From Helicoverpa zea (taxonomy: Eukaryota > Arthropoda > Insecta > Lepidoptera > Noctuidae): DNA of 64,000 bases. The DNA lies in NCBI RefSeq assembly GCF_022581195.2, contig NC_061468.1:11798001-11862000 (forward strand), in the 5' to 3' direction. The notes under the pieces are model-generated. The model ran no database searches. It had not been told where the DNA came from and was given only the letters and a program-made list of their open reading frames with translations. Positions 25,391 through 37,191 of this stretch are shown here, piece after piece. The position numbers and the translations under genes are program-made. Each line of letters begins with the position of its first letter. The stretch's first letter is position 1.

Positions 25391-28110
25391 GTAAGGCTAA
25401 TCAACTGATTATTAATTATCTGTGTTAATTGTAATTTGTATTAACTTATTAGTAAGTACATTTTGTCTAGTGGTTTATAGTTGAACTAGAATACTTACTA
25501 TGATTTTGGAGTTCGAGATTAAAGTCAAAGTTTTGGCACTATGAATGTCAACTTTGTGTAAATGTTGAATGAAGTAAATTGATTAAGAATAAGTGCTGTT
25601 AAAAAAGATTCAGTCGGGTAAAGAAAACAGGTTTAGCTTTTCTAAGATTTTATTATAGTAGTACTAGACTACTATATTTAGATCCTTTGAATCGCCTCTT
25701 ATTACATTATTATACCAAAGAATGCACTCGTTAAAAAAGAGGTTTATGTAGGTAAGTAATACAATTTAAATACTACTCCTATAAAATACAATATCTATTT
25801 TAATGTCGTTTTGCCTACCTTTAAGTACCTATAATAAAATGGAAAGAATATATCTTTCTCTTCAATACTAATGTGATACCAGTTGCTTTCATTTATAAAA
25901 TGTGAGAGACAATATTGAGATATGGCGACTTGCACTGGTCAGTACATTACATTAATTTCTCCCCCATATTAATGGCAAAGATGTTTATATTAGCATATTG
26001 TAAACAGTTTCAGCTGCCTCTTGAATATTATAAGTTATTCTTGAGTGGCTATCAATAAAATAACCTCACTATTCAAATTATCTACTACATTTTTTTATCG
26101 AAGGCCACTGCCACCATGGAGAATAGGAAATAATATACAGGTTTAATGATACAACATTAAAGACTACAACATTCAATTTTATGATGACAAAGATAGATTT
26201 GGGTTTCGATAACTTCAAACACAAATGTCTATTATAGTCAACTAGCCTCTCAAGCTTTTGACTACCTGTGTGGCCATTTTAATGAGTTTAATAGAGCCAA
26301 ACAAAACGACTTAGTTACTTTCGGATTAATACAGTGAATATAGGTACTAATAGGGGCAGCAAAAACTTTTCAAAGACTTTCAACTTTTTCAGCAACACTA
26401 CTTATATTTTTACTACCAAAGAAAATTAAACACCCGAAAATCTAACGCATCGAGTTCCGTAAACACGAGTCAGTCCAGTACATGATAAGTTAAGGCCAGC
26501 AGTGGGGTAAGCAGAGAGGTCAGCTACATAAATAGACGGCCAGTTGTCTGCTACGGACAATTTGAAGCTAATGGGCCGCGGCTCATTTGCTCCCGGCTTG
26601 TTTTGGACGCCCATAGACTAGGCATCCTAAATGTGAAGAGGGGATTGGCTTGGGTGAATGGTATTGTGCCTACTGTTAACTGTTAGCGAGGAAAAAAGGT
26701 TGTACAGTATGTAGTTTGGTAAGAAATGCTATCAAAAATGAGCTTATACATAAACGCTTAATGAGCTTATAATAAGACAAAATATTTTGATGCAGTGAAT
26801 ATTTCAAGTCTCTTGCACAAGCAATTCTTTGCCTATTCTGTTTTTGTTGATTACATATTTCTCTATAAACATGAGATTCGAAGTAGGTAAACATAAACAT
26901 TTTATTCTAAATGCAAATAGAAATCCTAGGATCCACTGCTGTTCTGTTGCATCCAACTTAAAACCTCACAAGCCTTTAAACCAATGTTCCTCTCTGATTT
27001 CTCTAATCCCCCGCTTCTGCAAAATTTATCTCCTAATCTATGTCCATCGGGCAGTAGTTGCGAACTATCGCACTCCACCGCGATCCGGCGCGCCAATAAA
27101 GAACGAACATTTTTTACACGAACACTACCGAATATTGGCGAACATTGCCGAAGATTAGTGCCGCGCGAGCGCACCCCGCAAATAATAAAAGTATCTGAAC
27201 TGTGCGTAATCGAGCCAGTTCTCGTAGCTTTGGGGGAATAACAGTTCTGTTATGTTTGTGATAAACATACGGAAATGGTGATAGGCAGTTGAAATACACA
27301 TTACAGTAGACGTTTGTTTTCATGAAGTATTCCTGGGGTCATTAACCTCGAGACATACAATGCTTTCCTGAATGTAACTGTTAAAAACCATGTATCTAGA
27401 TATTGTATGCTAATTGACGACTAGGTCTTATTCAATATTTCTAGAATATGGATCCTAAAGATATTCCAATTTCTATGCATTATGAAATCAATTCAGATAT
27501 TCACCATTTATGCATTTTTAATTATACAACTACGTCAGGTCTCACCGATGATCTTGCGGTGGTAAATTGGTGTCTGCAGCCAATTTTTAAACTTCATTCT
27601 AGATCGAAACCAGATCTACATGTAGGTTAGTTAAAACCTTATAGAGCAATAGTAATCAACCCAAAAAGGCAACATTCACAGTATCGGCACCCTCGCTAGG
27701 GTTGTGCCGCAGAATTAGCCGACATGGCGAATCTAACGTGCACTAGTGTTGGGCGGCGGTCGATATGATTTACCGACGACATCCGGCGCCGATAACCTTT
27801 CACTTGATATATTGATCGGACACACACTATTTATGAAGGTTTTTATCTCTTTACACGAAGCCTTTGAAAGGGAATGCGGGTTTCAAACTGTGAAATGCGA
27901 AATGAGATTTTATTTAGATGTCAGTTTTAACGACGGTAGGAGTCTGTTTTTGTTATTCTTTGCAAATTAAAATGGGATTGATTCTGATGAGAACTCTACA
28001 AACGTATCGCTTTAAACCTACGAACACACTCCTACCTCCAAACTAATTTAATATTAACTGGTAAATTTTAGTGACGTCTAGCCAAAAAAGAATAACAAAT
28101 TAAGACACTA
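25391..28110. other. Intergenic region with one CpG-richer patch
   Basis: No supported gene. 27040-27240 is richer in CpG (CCGCGATCCGGCGCGCC, GTGCCGCGCGAGCGCACCCCGC) and has overlapping short frames on both strands. It could be a promoter or untranslated exon, but nothing in the sequence proves that. Confidence 0.35.
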
Positions 28111-28305
28111 ACAGCCAGTTTCTTCATCAAAAGTTAAAGTCAAAGTAATGTCTAAAGTAAACGTAACGGTTAAAGTAAAAGTAACGGTCAAATTCAATTT
28201 TTCTATTTATTTTGCTGTCACTTTAGCCTTGAAAAAACGTATTTGACCGTTACTTTTACTTTAGACATTACTTTAACTTTAACTTTTAATGAAGAAACTG
28301 GCCGT
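28111..28305. mobile_element. Palindromic MITE, 195 bp
   Basis: The ends ACAGCCAGTTTCTTCATCAAAAG and CTTTTAATGAAGAAACTGGCCGT are near-perfect inverted repeats. Complementarity continues inward for about 65 bp (AAGTAATGTCTAAAGTAAA...AACGGTCAAA with its mirror). The short centre TTTTTCTATTTATTTTGCTGTCAC forms the loop. No coding capacity. Target duplication unclear. Confidence 0.8.
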
Positions 28306-29592
28306 ATGTATGCTGATCTATGAGCATAGGTATATTTTAAATCGCACTACCCGAAAATCCCCAAAAATCCACCAGACAGCCTAACCCAATGAGTTTAAAA
28401 CCAGCAAATTCCAGTCTCTTAAGTTCTCCAAACAGAGGTAAAGTGTCAAAAGTGCACATTGCTTGCTAATTGCTAATGCGATTGTGTGAGACTAGGGCGG
28501 GACCGCGGCGCCGCTCGCACGCCCCGCAGTTTAAACAAATGCAATGATTTGTATAAATAAATTCTTGTTCTTGCAGCGTCCACTGCGAACCAATCAAATT
28601 ACTTCACTTTGTTAGTTGATTGCGTACAACGAGTGAAATACAATGGATCTGGTATTTTTATGGTTACGTACCTAGAATTAGAATAAATCATTACTTTGTT
28701 TAAAGGCGAAAATCGAAAAGACTTATTTATTTATTTAAGAAAACGTAAATACAAACCATCTTTTCTTAACCGGTTTTATGTTAAAATCGGATTCCTCCCT
28801 TTCCTAGTCTAGGCAATTTGACTAATATTTATTGCCTAATAGAAAAATAGGGTACGATAAATTTTCGAACACACAAATTAATAAATTGCAATATTTATAT
28901 CTTCAGTTTAGTAAACTCTTCTCAAAAGGATTTCAGCATATTGGTGTCAGCCCCTCGTACGCCTTCTGAAAATCCGCAACTCAATAGTCCCGTGGTCTCG
29001 TAGAAACATACAAGATATGATCAGTTCAGCAACCTACTCAATGAAAAAATATCATGTGTGCTCTGTTTTGCCGCATCCACTGGTCAACCGTCTATACCTC
29101 CTAGTCCACACAGTTCGACGTCCATGTTAGCTCTTAATTAATTTATACCCGTTCTTGTCCAGGTATAAAGTAGTGTTGTATGAAAAATTGCGAGCCAACT
29201 AATGGGCACAGCAGAGTGCACCACTTGTATCCTTAACTACGATTTAGAACGTGCTCGGGGAAACGGAACGTTTTCCATTCTAGCTTTTAGTTATGAATCG
29301 TTGTTTCTTGTGGTTTTACAATAAGGCAATAAATGTCTAAGTACACAAATATTTGTAAATTAACTTCGAAATCTCGCAGTCTAGAACCCGAAAATGTTCG
29401 ATAGAGTAACTTAACTAACTAAGGCAGCTTCGACAAACCAAATTAAATAAGTGGAAATAAGATAGATCTGTATCAAATTCAGATTACTGTCTGCTTTGAA
29501 ATGTCGTGGACTATGTTTAGGGTTGCTTATATTTTAAAATCAATTTTGATCTTAACCCAAATCTGACTGAAAACTTTATAACCAATCAATGT
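28306..29592. other. Non-coding spacer
   Basis: Contains a short GC-rich patch at 28490-28530 (GCGGGACCGCGGCGCCGCTCGC) in AT-rich DNA. No gene recognised. Confidence 0.35.
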
Positions 29593-29823
29593 TATAGTTC
29601 GGCCATTCAGAGAATGCGTTCCTGACACGTCGCGATTGAACTGACGACGTAATAACATTCATTGATTATTGATATAATAATGTTGTTTTAATGCTCCTCA
29701 ATTGTTAAAACGGTAAACAACCAGCAAAAATATTTTTATCGTAACTGCAACGCCATTGCAAAGTTACGTCGTCAGTTCAATCGCGACGTGTCAGGAACGC
29801 ATTCTCTGAATGGCCGAACTATA
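29593..29823. mobile_element. 231-bp MITE with 60-bp perfect inverted arms, copy 1
   Basis: Begins TATAGTTCGGCCATTCAGAG and ends with its exact reverse complement. The outer 60 bp on each side are perfectly complementary, and the AT-rich centre (about 110 bp) holds no frame. A second copy of the same length lies at 38721-38951 in opposite orientation with about two differences. Ends starting TA/TATA suggest a Tc1/mariner-type TA target, though the duplicated bases cannot be separated from the palindromic end. Confidence 0.9.
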
Positions 29824-30207
29824 GAACCGAGAATACATCACAAAATAACCTAAAGTTATACCATCGAACTAAAGTCTTCGTGCTTTATAACCGCATTTGT
29901 GAGTGAGACCGCGCCGGTCAGACGGTCAGACGGTCAGACAAAATGCCTGTATGTTCAGACGCGCTTTGACGTCTGTTCCCGTATCGAGTGAATATCAATC
30001 AAAGCGTGTGTGCTCAGTCTTATGCTTTGAACACAAAACGATCTCGTTCACAGAATTACTCTGTATGAACATACCTGCCAAAGGCTTTAAGGACGGCGTG
30101 GCTTTAGGCAGTGTGATAAAACAAATACAATACTCGGTAAAAGATTACTTTTACTTCTTGAGCCCCGAAATCCTTTCAATATTTTGCGATTTGCAGTATA
30201 TAACTGG

Positions 30208-30345
30208 TCATCATCTCCCGAGCCTTTTCTTAACTATGTTCGGGTCAGCTTCCAGTTTATCTGTATACAACTGAGTACTTCTGTTTTACAAGGAGCAATT
30301 GCCTATCCGATCTCCTCAACCCACCCTGAAACAGTAAGACTGGAG
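30208..30345 (-). repeat. Interspersed repeat copy, CTCGGAGG-tail SINE-like family, copy 2
   Basis: CATCTCCCGAGCCTTTTCTT and GTCAGCTTCCAGTTTATCTG, then ACAAGGAGCAATTGCCTATC, match the 21659 copy with scattered substitutions. It is more diverged than the copies at 36198 and 37728. Truncated near AACAGTAAGACTGG. Confidence 0.65.
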
Positions 30346-30894
30346 CTTATATTTGCTTCATACAATAAACATTCACAAACACCTAACAACAATACCAGAA
30401 AACAAACGAACGTCAAAAAAAGACACAAAAATAATACAAAACAGTCTCATAGTCACATAAAAATGCAGACACATATCTCAAGACAGCCGATATCGTTTGA
30501 CACAAACACGAGGCAAGCTCCTCTAACAATCAGGACTTTCTAAACCGCGCATACTTCACATTCCCACAAAAAGGTACACATTAAAATATATCTAGATTTC
30601 TAAGAAGCTGTTGTTTCTGAGGTCTGTGACCTGAGGGAACAAAAACCCGTCTGGTTGATACTATTGTGTGTTTAGGGTATTGTCACCTCGCTATGTCTGC
30701 TGGTTTCATTTTGATTGATGATGCTGAGCGGTAGAATTATGATGTACGGTTTTGCAAACATTGTATTAGCATGTTGCCAAATCTTTGTTCAGGTTGATGT
30801 CATTAGTTAGACGTTAACTTGAAATGCAATTCTTAGAAAATAATCTCATATCCGTAATTTGATGCTTACTAGGTTCGTTTTTTTTAAACACAAT

Positions 30895-30935
30895 GCGTTG
30901 CACTCAGATCAAAGACTTTGATCTGAGGCGTTGCA
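30895..30935. repeat. 25-bp palindrome bounded by an 8-bp direct repeat (possible hAT-type scar)
   Basis: Two copies of GCGTTGCA (30895-30902 and 30928-30935) exactly flank a perfect 25-bp palindrome (CTCAGATCAAAG, a central A, then its reverse complement). An 8-bp target duplication is the hallmark of hAT-superfamily transposons. The palindrome could be two fused terminal repeats left after internal deletion. This is inference from structure only. Confidence 0.5.
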
Positions 30936-31310
30936 ATTAAAATATCATGAACATTCAGCATGTAAAGACATTATATTCGATTCCTTTAAATCCTAAACAA
31001 AAGGTTTCAATCAAACGTATTGATTTAATCTCAATTCGGTAACTAGGTATGTTTAGAATTATGCATTAACCTATTATGTAAAATTATGTTTAATTAGGAT
31101 TCTGTGAATGTAGCGAGATAACGCCCGCGGCAAGATTAAATAAGGTAAATGTACTGAACCGCTAATCGACTGCTCATTCCCACTAATATTTAGAGAATTA
31201 TCTATCATGATACCACTAATTATTTATGTGCTAATGAGGTGAAATATTGTTAAACAAAGACATGTGTGTACTTACATTTTTTTTTTCAAAACTATTGCAC
31301 ATTAGTCTAA

Positions 31311-31506
31311 ACTAATATTATAAAGAGGAAAACTTTGTTTGTTTGTTTGGTTGTAATGGATAAACTCAAAAACTACTGGACCGATTTAAAATATTCTTTC
31401 ACCATTAGAAAGCTATGTTATCTGCGAGTAACATAGGCTACATTTTATCCCGGTGCGGGCAGAAGCTCCCATGGAACGCGGGTGAAACCGCGGGAAACGG
31501 CTAGTG
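31311..31506 (+). repeat. Common lepidopteran interspersed repeat fragment
   Basis: About 195 bp starting TATTATAAAGAGGAAAACTT and ending AAACCGCGGGAAACGGCTAG, with AACTCAAAAACTACTGGACCGATTT in the middle. I recall this as a very frequent repeat in butterfly and moth sequence. The superfamily is not decided here. No coding content. Confidence 0.55.
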
Positions 31507-32339
31507 TTTAATAAAACCAATTGTACCTACATCAATTTGTAAATGAAACCTACTTTCAAAATCTCCAGTCCTGAAAATAGGTACCTACCTACACAAAAAT
31601 TATGATATCTAAATGCCTAGAAAGTGTTTCAGCCACTAAACACTAGTTAATATTTGCACAAACCTGCGAAGTTATTGCCCTTAACCCGCAACCTTCTGTA
31701 TTTGCCCTCATATCACGTTGCAACGACCCCAACCTCAGCTCAGCCCTCACTAAACCGTATATGACGCCTGCTAATTAACTTAATTACATATTACACACCC
31801 TCACTACCATTCAAATAGAAATATACCTACTTACCATATACGTCTTTAAAACGCACTTTAATTTTTACAATCAACTTCTAAAGAAATAAAACGCCTGCTC
31901 ATATTTTAAGAGCAAACCGCTCGAGAGCGAATTTTGGCTTTTAATAGCTAATTAGGGTGAACCTTTGCGGCGAATAGTTTTAAAATAGACGCCTTCGTTT
32001 TAAGGTTTTCTGAAATTAAAGTGAAAAATACTTTTTTATTAGTACTTAGGTCTTACGCATAAGTTTTTAAATGCTAAACTCGCTGTTATTTACACCAACT
32101 AACTGCAACTAAAATGCCTATTTACAACTTAAATATTCAGGTCTACTAAATTAATACATCAACATTAGGTATATCGTCAGCGACAAATATGATAATACAA
32201 GTAATTTCATAAATCTTTCCCTCAGTAATTCGCTCCACATACCAAAAATAAATAGCTAAGAGAAATGACATAATTATTTGGCTCTGCAGAATCATCACAA
32301 AATACCACAATGATATACAGTGCATATTTCGCAATACAT

Positions 32340-32475
32340 AAAGCAAACATACCATAACGTAACGTAAATGGGTAGTAATGATTTGTAACGTACAATAATC
32401 ATATCCGGGCATCGAACCCGGGACATAAATCACGACACGCCGTATTACCCACTGCGATGCGGTGACCTTCGCGTT
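32340..32475 (-). repeat. tRNA-derived SINE fragment
   Basis: On the minus strand GTCCCGGGTTCGATGCCCGG (about 32403-32422) is a good B box and T-arm stem. The upstream GCATCGCAGTGGGTAATACG resembles an A-box region. The downstream body TATGATTATTGTACGTTAC is not tRNA-like. Acceptor ends do not pair, so this is a SINE head rather than a tRNA gene. Confidence 0.55.
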
Positions 32476-34170
32476 GGGGCCCTACCCTAGTCTATAGCGA
32501 TTAATATTATGTATCTTGCTAATATATCACCAAAAACATCAGTGTGGTATGCTGACCTTATAGGGATTATCGTAGTTTTATTTGCACCCTTAGATATAAA
32601 TATGTTTATAAATCCCAAAAAATCTTTCTATAACCCTTTCAGCTGAAATTATTTTGAAAGTTGATACACCAAATAGCTCCTTCAGGATCCGAGCAAAATC
32701 ACATGAAGCAGTAATCGATACGGTTACATGATATTAACATTTACAATCAAGATAACTACACGCACTACAATAAACAGAAGATTAGCAATCACAGGCATTG
32801 TCGTACATGACAAGCTGACACCATTGTACACATCATACATACATGCCTACTGATCGTACTTACGTCAATATCAATGACTCAATGACGCAGGGCCATTGAC
32901 GCTGTGCCTCCAATGACGATTGAAACTGATGCCGTCATTATCAAGCGAGGCTAGTGGAGCACTCTCCGACAGTACTGGCGGCGAGTACTGGCTACTAGTG
33001 CACTTGTATAGTAATGTGATGGCGCGGCCCTCAAAGCGAGTGCAATGTATCGGGTTGGCTAAAAGAATTGGGTCAATTTTGAATTGTGGTGAAACGCTTG
33101 TGTAGGGTATTCAAATAACTAAATCGTATTATGTAATAAACCTGAATGACTAGAATATGTTCTTACATACAAATACCTAAATCAGTTTCACGGATGTTCC
33201 AAAGAGTTTTTATCACAGATATACCTAATTAGCAGTCATCTTAAGTCATAGGAATTCGAAGTGAAGTCATGATCGATCAAGAGGGTCTATGATGATACAG
33301 GAACTAGAATAGACACTATAATCTTCCTTTGACAAGGTACTCACATAAATTGTAATGCACTCACACAGTCTATACCTGAATTATATAACTAACACAAGTC
33401 AATCTGATGTAGTAATAGTAAGCAATAGCATCTCAATAATAACGCAATCAGTAAATCATAACAGCTCGGCCGGCGGCTAATCTGCCACCTGATCTAGAAC
33501 TCGTAATTACTAATTAGAGCTAATCAATCACCTCTCAATCGCTCTCACTACATGCTAGCCTACACTCGTGTAATTACATACGTCTCGCTAATCATTATTA
33601 TGTAATTATAAACACTAATTAGATACCTGATACATTCCTGTCCATCATCTTTATTAGGCTTGTATGTGTGCATTTGACATTATACAGTCTTGTGTCAAAT
33701 GGCATTAGTGCTTAATTCCAACTGTTGAGATTAAATCAACACACTGGAAGCTGAGTAAGTGAGTACCTACAAGTAATAGAATTTGCATGAAAATTTATCC
33801 TCATACCTAACCTTTAATTTTCTCTATTAAGAAGCAGACACGCAAAGCAATAAAACAAAAATTTAACATCTTTTAATGTAACATAGCAACATAAACTAGG
33901 CTTTATTACCGATTTCCTCAAAGAAAAAACTATGATACCTCTGTTGTTTCATTATTTTAGTAGTTTCTCACGCTCGTGCGAGTAATTGCTAACAAAAATA
34001 CGTCAGGCGCGCGTAACTTTTCAACACGAGTGACGAATTCTTATTAATATAATGCTGGGAACAGACGAATCTACGTCACATCGGTGTTATGACATCAGAT
34101 TTTCTTAGGTAGGTATTCAAACTTTTGTCAAAATGAAAAACACGTTTTTTGCCTCGATGGCCACGCATGA

Positions 34171-34315
34171 TTAAGGGCTGATTTTTCAATCATCAGTTAA
34201 CTTCTATCTGAGGAATTAATATGGCGGTTTGACATATTTTCCATACAAAAGCTGTCAAAACGTCAAACATATTCCTCAGATAACAGTTATCTGGCGATTG
34301 AAAAATCAGCCCTTA
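34171..34315. mobile_element. Palindromic MITE, 145 bp
   Basis: TTAAGGGCTGATTTTTCAAT at the left is mirrored by ATTGAAAAATCAGCCCTTA at the right. Complementarity extends inward (GAGGAAT.ATAT.. with ..ATATTCCTC), with a short centre. No frame. TTA/TAA at the ends suggests a 3-bp or TA-type target. Confidence 0.8.
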
Positions 34316-34987
34316 GTCATATAATGTTACGCTATTGTTTCCTCAGTAATTTGATGTAGAATTACTCAATGAGTCGTATATTTGATAAGACTAACTATTT
34401 AGATTCACGCATTCACTCATGTCGCTCATGTCATGTCCTTAGGCTTATAACTCGTAGTTACATATCGACTTGTAGTCTTCAGCATGACATGCGATGTCAA
34501 TATCCCTTGTAACATACACTACATGTGTTGCATGCACACATCATGTTAGTCTATATAATAAAATTATGTTTAAGTTGGTATATGCCTCAAAATACTAAGT
34601 AGGTAGGTACAATATTGTCATCTCCGAATATAAACCTTTCTAGTTATCACACGGTAGCTTCTGCGAACATAAACGGCAACTAAATTGAAATAAGGGATGA
34701 TAAGCTCCCTAAACCGCAGGCCTAAGCCATAATCGTGGAAAACACAACTTTACCCAAAACACTCTATTTTGTACTCCAAAAATATAAACAAGTCGTTGAA
34801 TACCGATTAATACAAACATCGTGGCGACCGCAGCCGGGTACGGAGCCTATCATATGCAATATTTATAGACGGCATTAGGAGGTAGATAGGGTGAGTAATG
34901 CCGGTCGAATAGGGGACATTTTTGCACGTGTCCGGTAAATTTGACGGTGCATACCACGAAAATTGGCGATTTTGTTTTTTATTTCTT
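34316..34987. other. Non-coding spacer
   Basis: AT-rich sequence, no supported gene or repeat structure. Confidence 0.35.
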
Positions 34988-35004
34988 AAATATTATTCAG
35001 AGGC

Positions 35005-36102
35005 CAAATCGAAGAAATTATACGACATACACTATCATCCATTTTAAATGTGGCCTTAGACGACAGAGCTTGGTCTCAAGCGACTCTTCCCATCCGTATG
35101 GGAGGACTTGGCGTCCGTAAAATTTCCAGTGTAAGTTTACCAGCCTTTATTTCCTCGGTCCATGGCACTGAGAAATTGATCAGGAAAATATTACCCACCA
35201 CACTGGTCAATTTTGAGGTGCCAAGCCTGACTGAGGCTTTAAATGCTTGGAAAGTCGCATGCCCGAACACCGACTTACCCGCCAACCTGTCCTCCCAGAG
35301 ACAATGGGATGAGCCGCTCTGCAGAGTAATACGGAAAAGTTTAATCGATACGTCAATTACTTCTGCAGAGCGAGCGCGCCTACTGGCTGTGGGTGAATGG
35401 GAGTCGGGTCTATGGCTTCTTGCACTTCCGTCCTCAAACACAGGCACCATGTTTGATGACACCACCTTCAGACTCGCCGTTTACCTCCGACTAGGTGCTC
35501 CATGCTGCTCTCCTCATCGCTGCCACTGTGGGGAAGCTGTCAACAGCCTCGGTCACCACGGCCTGTCGTGCAGCCGGAGTACCGGCCGCATACCACGACA
35601 TGCCAACATAAACGACGTGATCCGTCGCGCTCTTGTTGCCGTCGGCGTGCCAGCCGTACTCGAACCAAATGGCTTGGCACGCGACGATGGCAAGAGACCA
35701 GACGGCATGTCGCTATTTCCGTGGAAGGTGGGTAGGACTTTAGTGTGGGACGCGACATGCGTCGACACTCTTGCGCCATCTCACCTTCCCGGAACTGCAT
35801 GTTGCGCTGGCTCCGCCGCTGCACAAGCAGAGAACCTCAAGCGGCGCAAATATAGTAACCTTATAGGCAATTACATGTTTGAGCCGTTTGGGGTTGAAAC
35901 CCTAGGGCCGTGGGGTCCGAGGGCGCACCTTCTTGCTAGGGATATTTCCCAGCGCCTGGTTGACACTTCCCGGGACCCAAAGGCTGGCTTTTATTTCGCA
36001 CAGAGGTTGAGCATTGCCATCCAACGTGGCAATGCTGCCAGTCTTTTGGGTACATTACCCAGTGACAGCGATGAGGAGCAATTTTTTGATGCACTGTATT
36101 AG
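35005..36102 (+). CDS. C-terminal part of a LINE protein with zinc knuckle and restriction-like endonuclease (5'-truncated)
   Basis: Open from the insertion junction: 365 codons without an authentic start; a GTG at 35050 begins the longest Val-initiated frame. Numbering below counts from 35050. It begins in the reverse-transcriptase thumb (ATLPIRMGGLGVR, 11-23). Then comes a CCHC motif C158-x-C160-x8-H169-x4-C174, an R-H pair (183-184), and RPDG (216-219) followed about 15 residues later by WDAT with Asp234. This order (CCHC, RH, PD...D) matches the restriction-like endonuclease module of R2/R4-type non-LTR retrotransposons, which nicks the target for reverse transcription. The palm domain is lost by truncation, so the copy is inactive although its frame is intact. 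Family assignment rests on motifs only. Confidence 0.65.
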   Translation, partial: QIEEIIRHTLSSILNVALDDRAWSQATLPIRMGGLGVRKISSVSLPAFISSVHGTEKLIRKILPTTLVNFEVPSLTEALNAWKVACPNTDLPANLSSQRQWDEPLCRVIRKSLIDTSITSAERARLLAVGEWESGLWLLALPSSNTGTMFDDTTFRLAVYLRLGAPCCSPHRCHCGEAVNSLGHHGLSCSRSTGRIPRHANINDVIRRALVAVGVPAVLEPNGLARDDGKRPDGMSLFPWKVGRTLVWDATCVDTLAPSHLPGTACCAGSAAAQAENLKRRKYSNLIGNYMFEPFGVETLGPWGPRAHLLARDISQRLVDTSRDPKAGFYFAQRLSIAIQRGNAASLLGTLPSDSDEEQFFDALY

Positions 36103-36197
36103 TTTTAAGTTGTATATATATATATAAGTTTATTTTATTTTATTTTCAATTAATGTAAATATATTGTGAATAAAGAATAACCTGTATATTCAGAGGC

Positions 36198-36281
36198 TTG
36201 TAAAGCACTGGTACTCAGCTGAATCCGGTTAGACTGGAAGCCGACCCCAACATAGTGTGGGAAAAGGCTCGGAGGATGATG
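36198..36281 (+). repeat. CTCGGAGG-tail SINE-like family, copy 3 (5'-truncated)
   Basis: TTGTAAAGCACTGGTACTCAG, then GGAAGCCGACCCCAACATAG and AAGGCTCGGAGGATGATGA, in sense orientation with the 3' tail at the right end. Part of the nested insertion described at 34988. Confidence 0.75.
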
Positions 36282-36300
36282 AAATATTATTCAGAGGCCA

Positions 36301-37191
36301 TTTCAAAAACTTATGACCTAGAACACCAACTACAGGAGGCAGCAACAGTCCATAGACATTCAGTCTATCTTTAGTATCATCCTTGTGTCCATGGAGAACA
36401 AAATGATTACGTCCAATTTCGCAGCACAGGCCGAACAATCTTAAGATAAAATAACATTTGGCGCAGTTGGTACATGAATGAATGACCAATAGACCTTGCC
36501 TCCATGATTCGAAGTTTTTGTCCTTTTTTTAGTCCCGAGAAGTCAGAGAGCCTAAGAAATAGTCTATCTTAAGGGTATTGGGTTGCTTGTAATACTGATT
36601 GGAGAAGGCAGAATCGCTATCGCCTGTGCCTTGCGCGTGGGTCCCTTCTCGGTTATTTCACAGATTTGTAGTCGACCGCCGAGGTTATTGTCGTATGACA
36701 GTGCCACCGTTTTTAGTTTATCTTCAGCAAATTTCGGCCACCGCCACCGCTAAGTCCGTACTCACATTAACGTCCCATCTCGGGTTTAACAATTAACGCC
36801 AAGATAAATGGTAGGAACACAAAACGATAACTGCAAACGTTTCGCTTTAAACCCACGAACATACTGGCGCGAATTTATTATGTAGATAATGTAGAGAATT
36901 GAATCGGATAGGAGAGGTCGTCAGTTTGTCACGGCGTCATGAAAAACCCTCCGTGAATCGATTTTAATGTTTCGGTATCGAGTTGCGGGATGTGAGCTCG
37001 GATTTTTGAATCGAATTTTGATAAGAGATTGCAGAAGAATATAAAAGTGATATATGATTGCGTTCAAAGTTCAATGCTGAGGATATATCAGTCTTTCATG
37101 TTTTGTTTTTTTGATTGTTTTAACTTTTGTTTTAAAAATCGTAATACTTTTAACTTTGCTGAATGTCTGAAATGCAGTCAACTCTTTCTTC
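36301..37191. other. Non-coding spacer
   Basis: No supported gene. Frames such as 36229-36489 (minus) and 36599-36796 lack motifs. Confidence 0.35.

Larger units (their letters stand above)
29824..34170. other. Intergenic region with scattered repeat copies
   Basis: Holds the repeats listed separately at 30208, 30895, 31311 and 32340. Between them the sequence is AT-rich with no supported gene; short frames such as 29903-30274 run through repeats and lack motifs. Confidence 0.35.
34988..36298 (+). mobile_element. Nested retroelement insertion: RLE-type LINE fragment into the flank of a SINE-like element
   Basis: AAATATTATTCAGAGGC occurs at 34988-35004 and 36282-36298, and its last 11 bases (TATTCAGAGGC) again at 36187-36197. 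The simplest reading is as follows. A SINE-like element (36198-36281, tail GATGATGA) inserted first with a 17-bp duplication. A 5'-truncated LINE (35005-36186) then landed in the left copy with an 11-bp duplication. A single chimeric insertion by template switching is the alternative. Confidence 0.7.

Noticed and set aside
32340..32475. Possible second tRNA gene (minus strand)
   Set aside because: Only the B box and T-arm are good; acceptor and anticodon stems do not form. It is better explained as a SINE head.
35050..36102. Independent host gene starting at a GTG
   Set aside because: The frame is open back to the insertion junction and its motifs are those of a LINE C-terminus; there is no eukaryotic start and target duplications bracket it.
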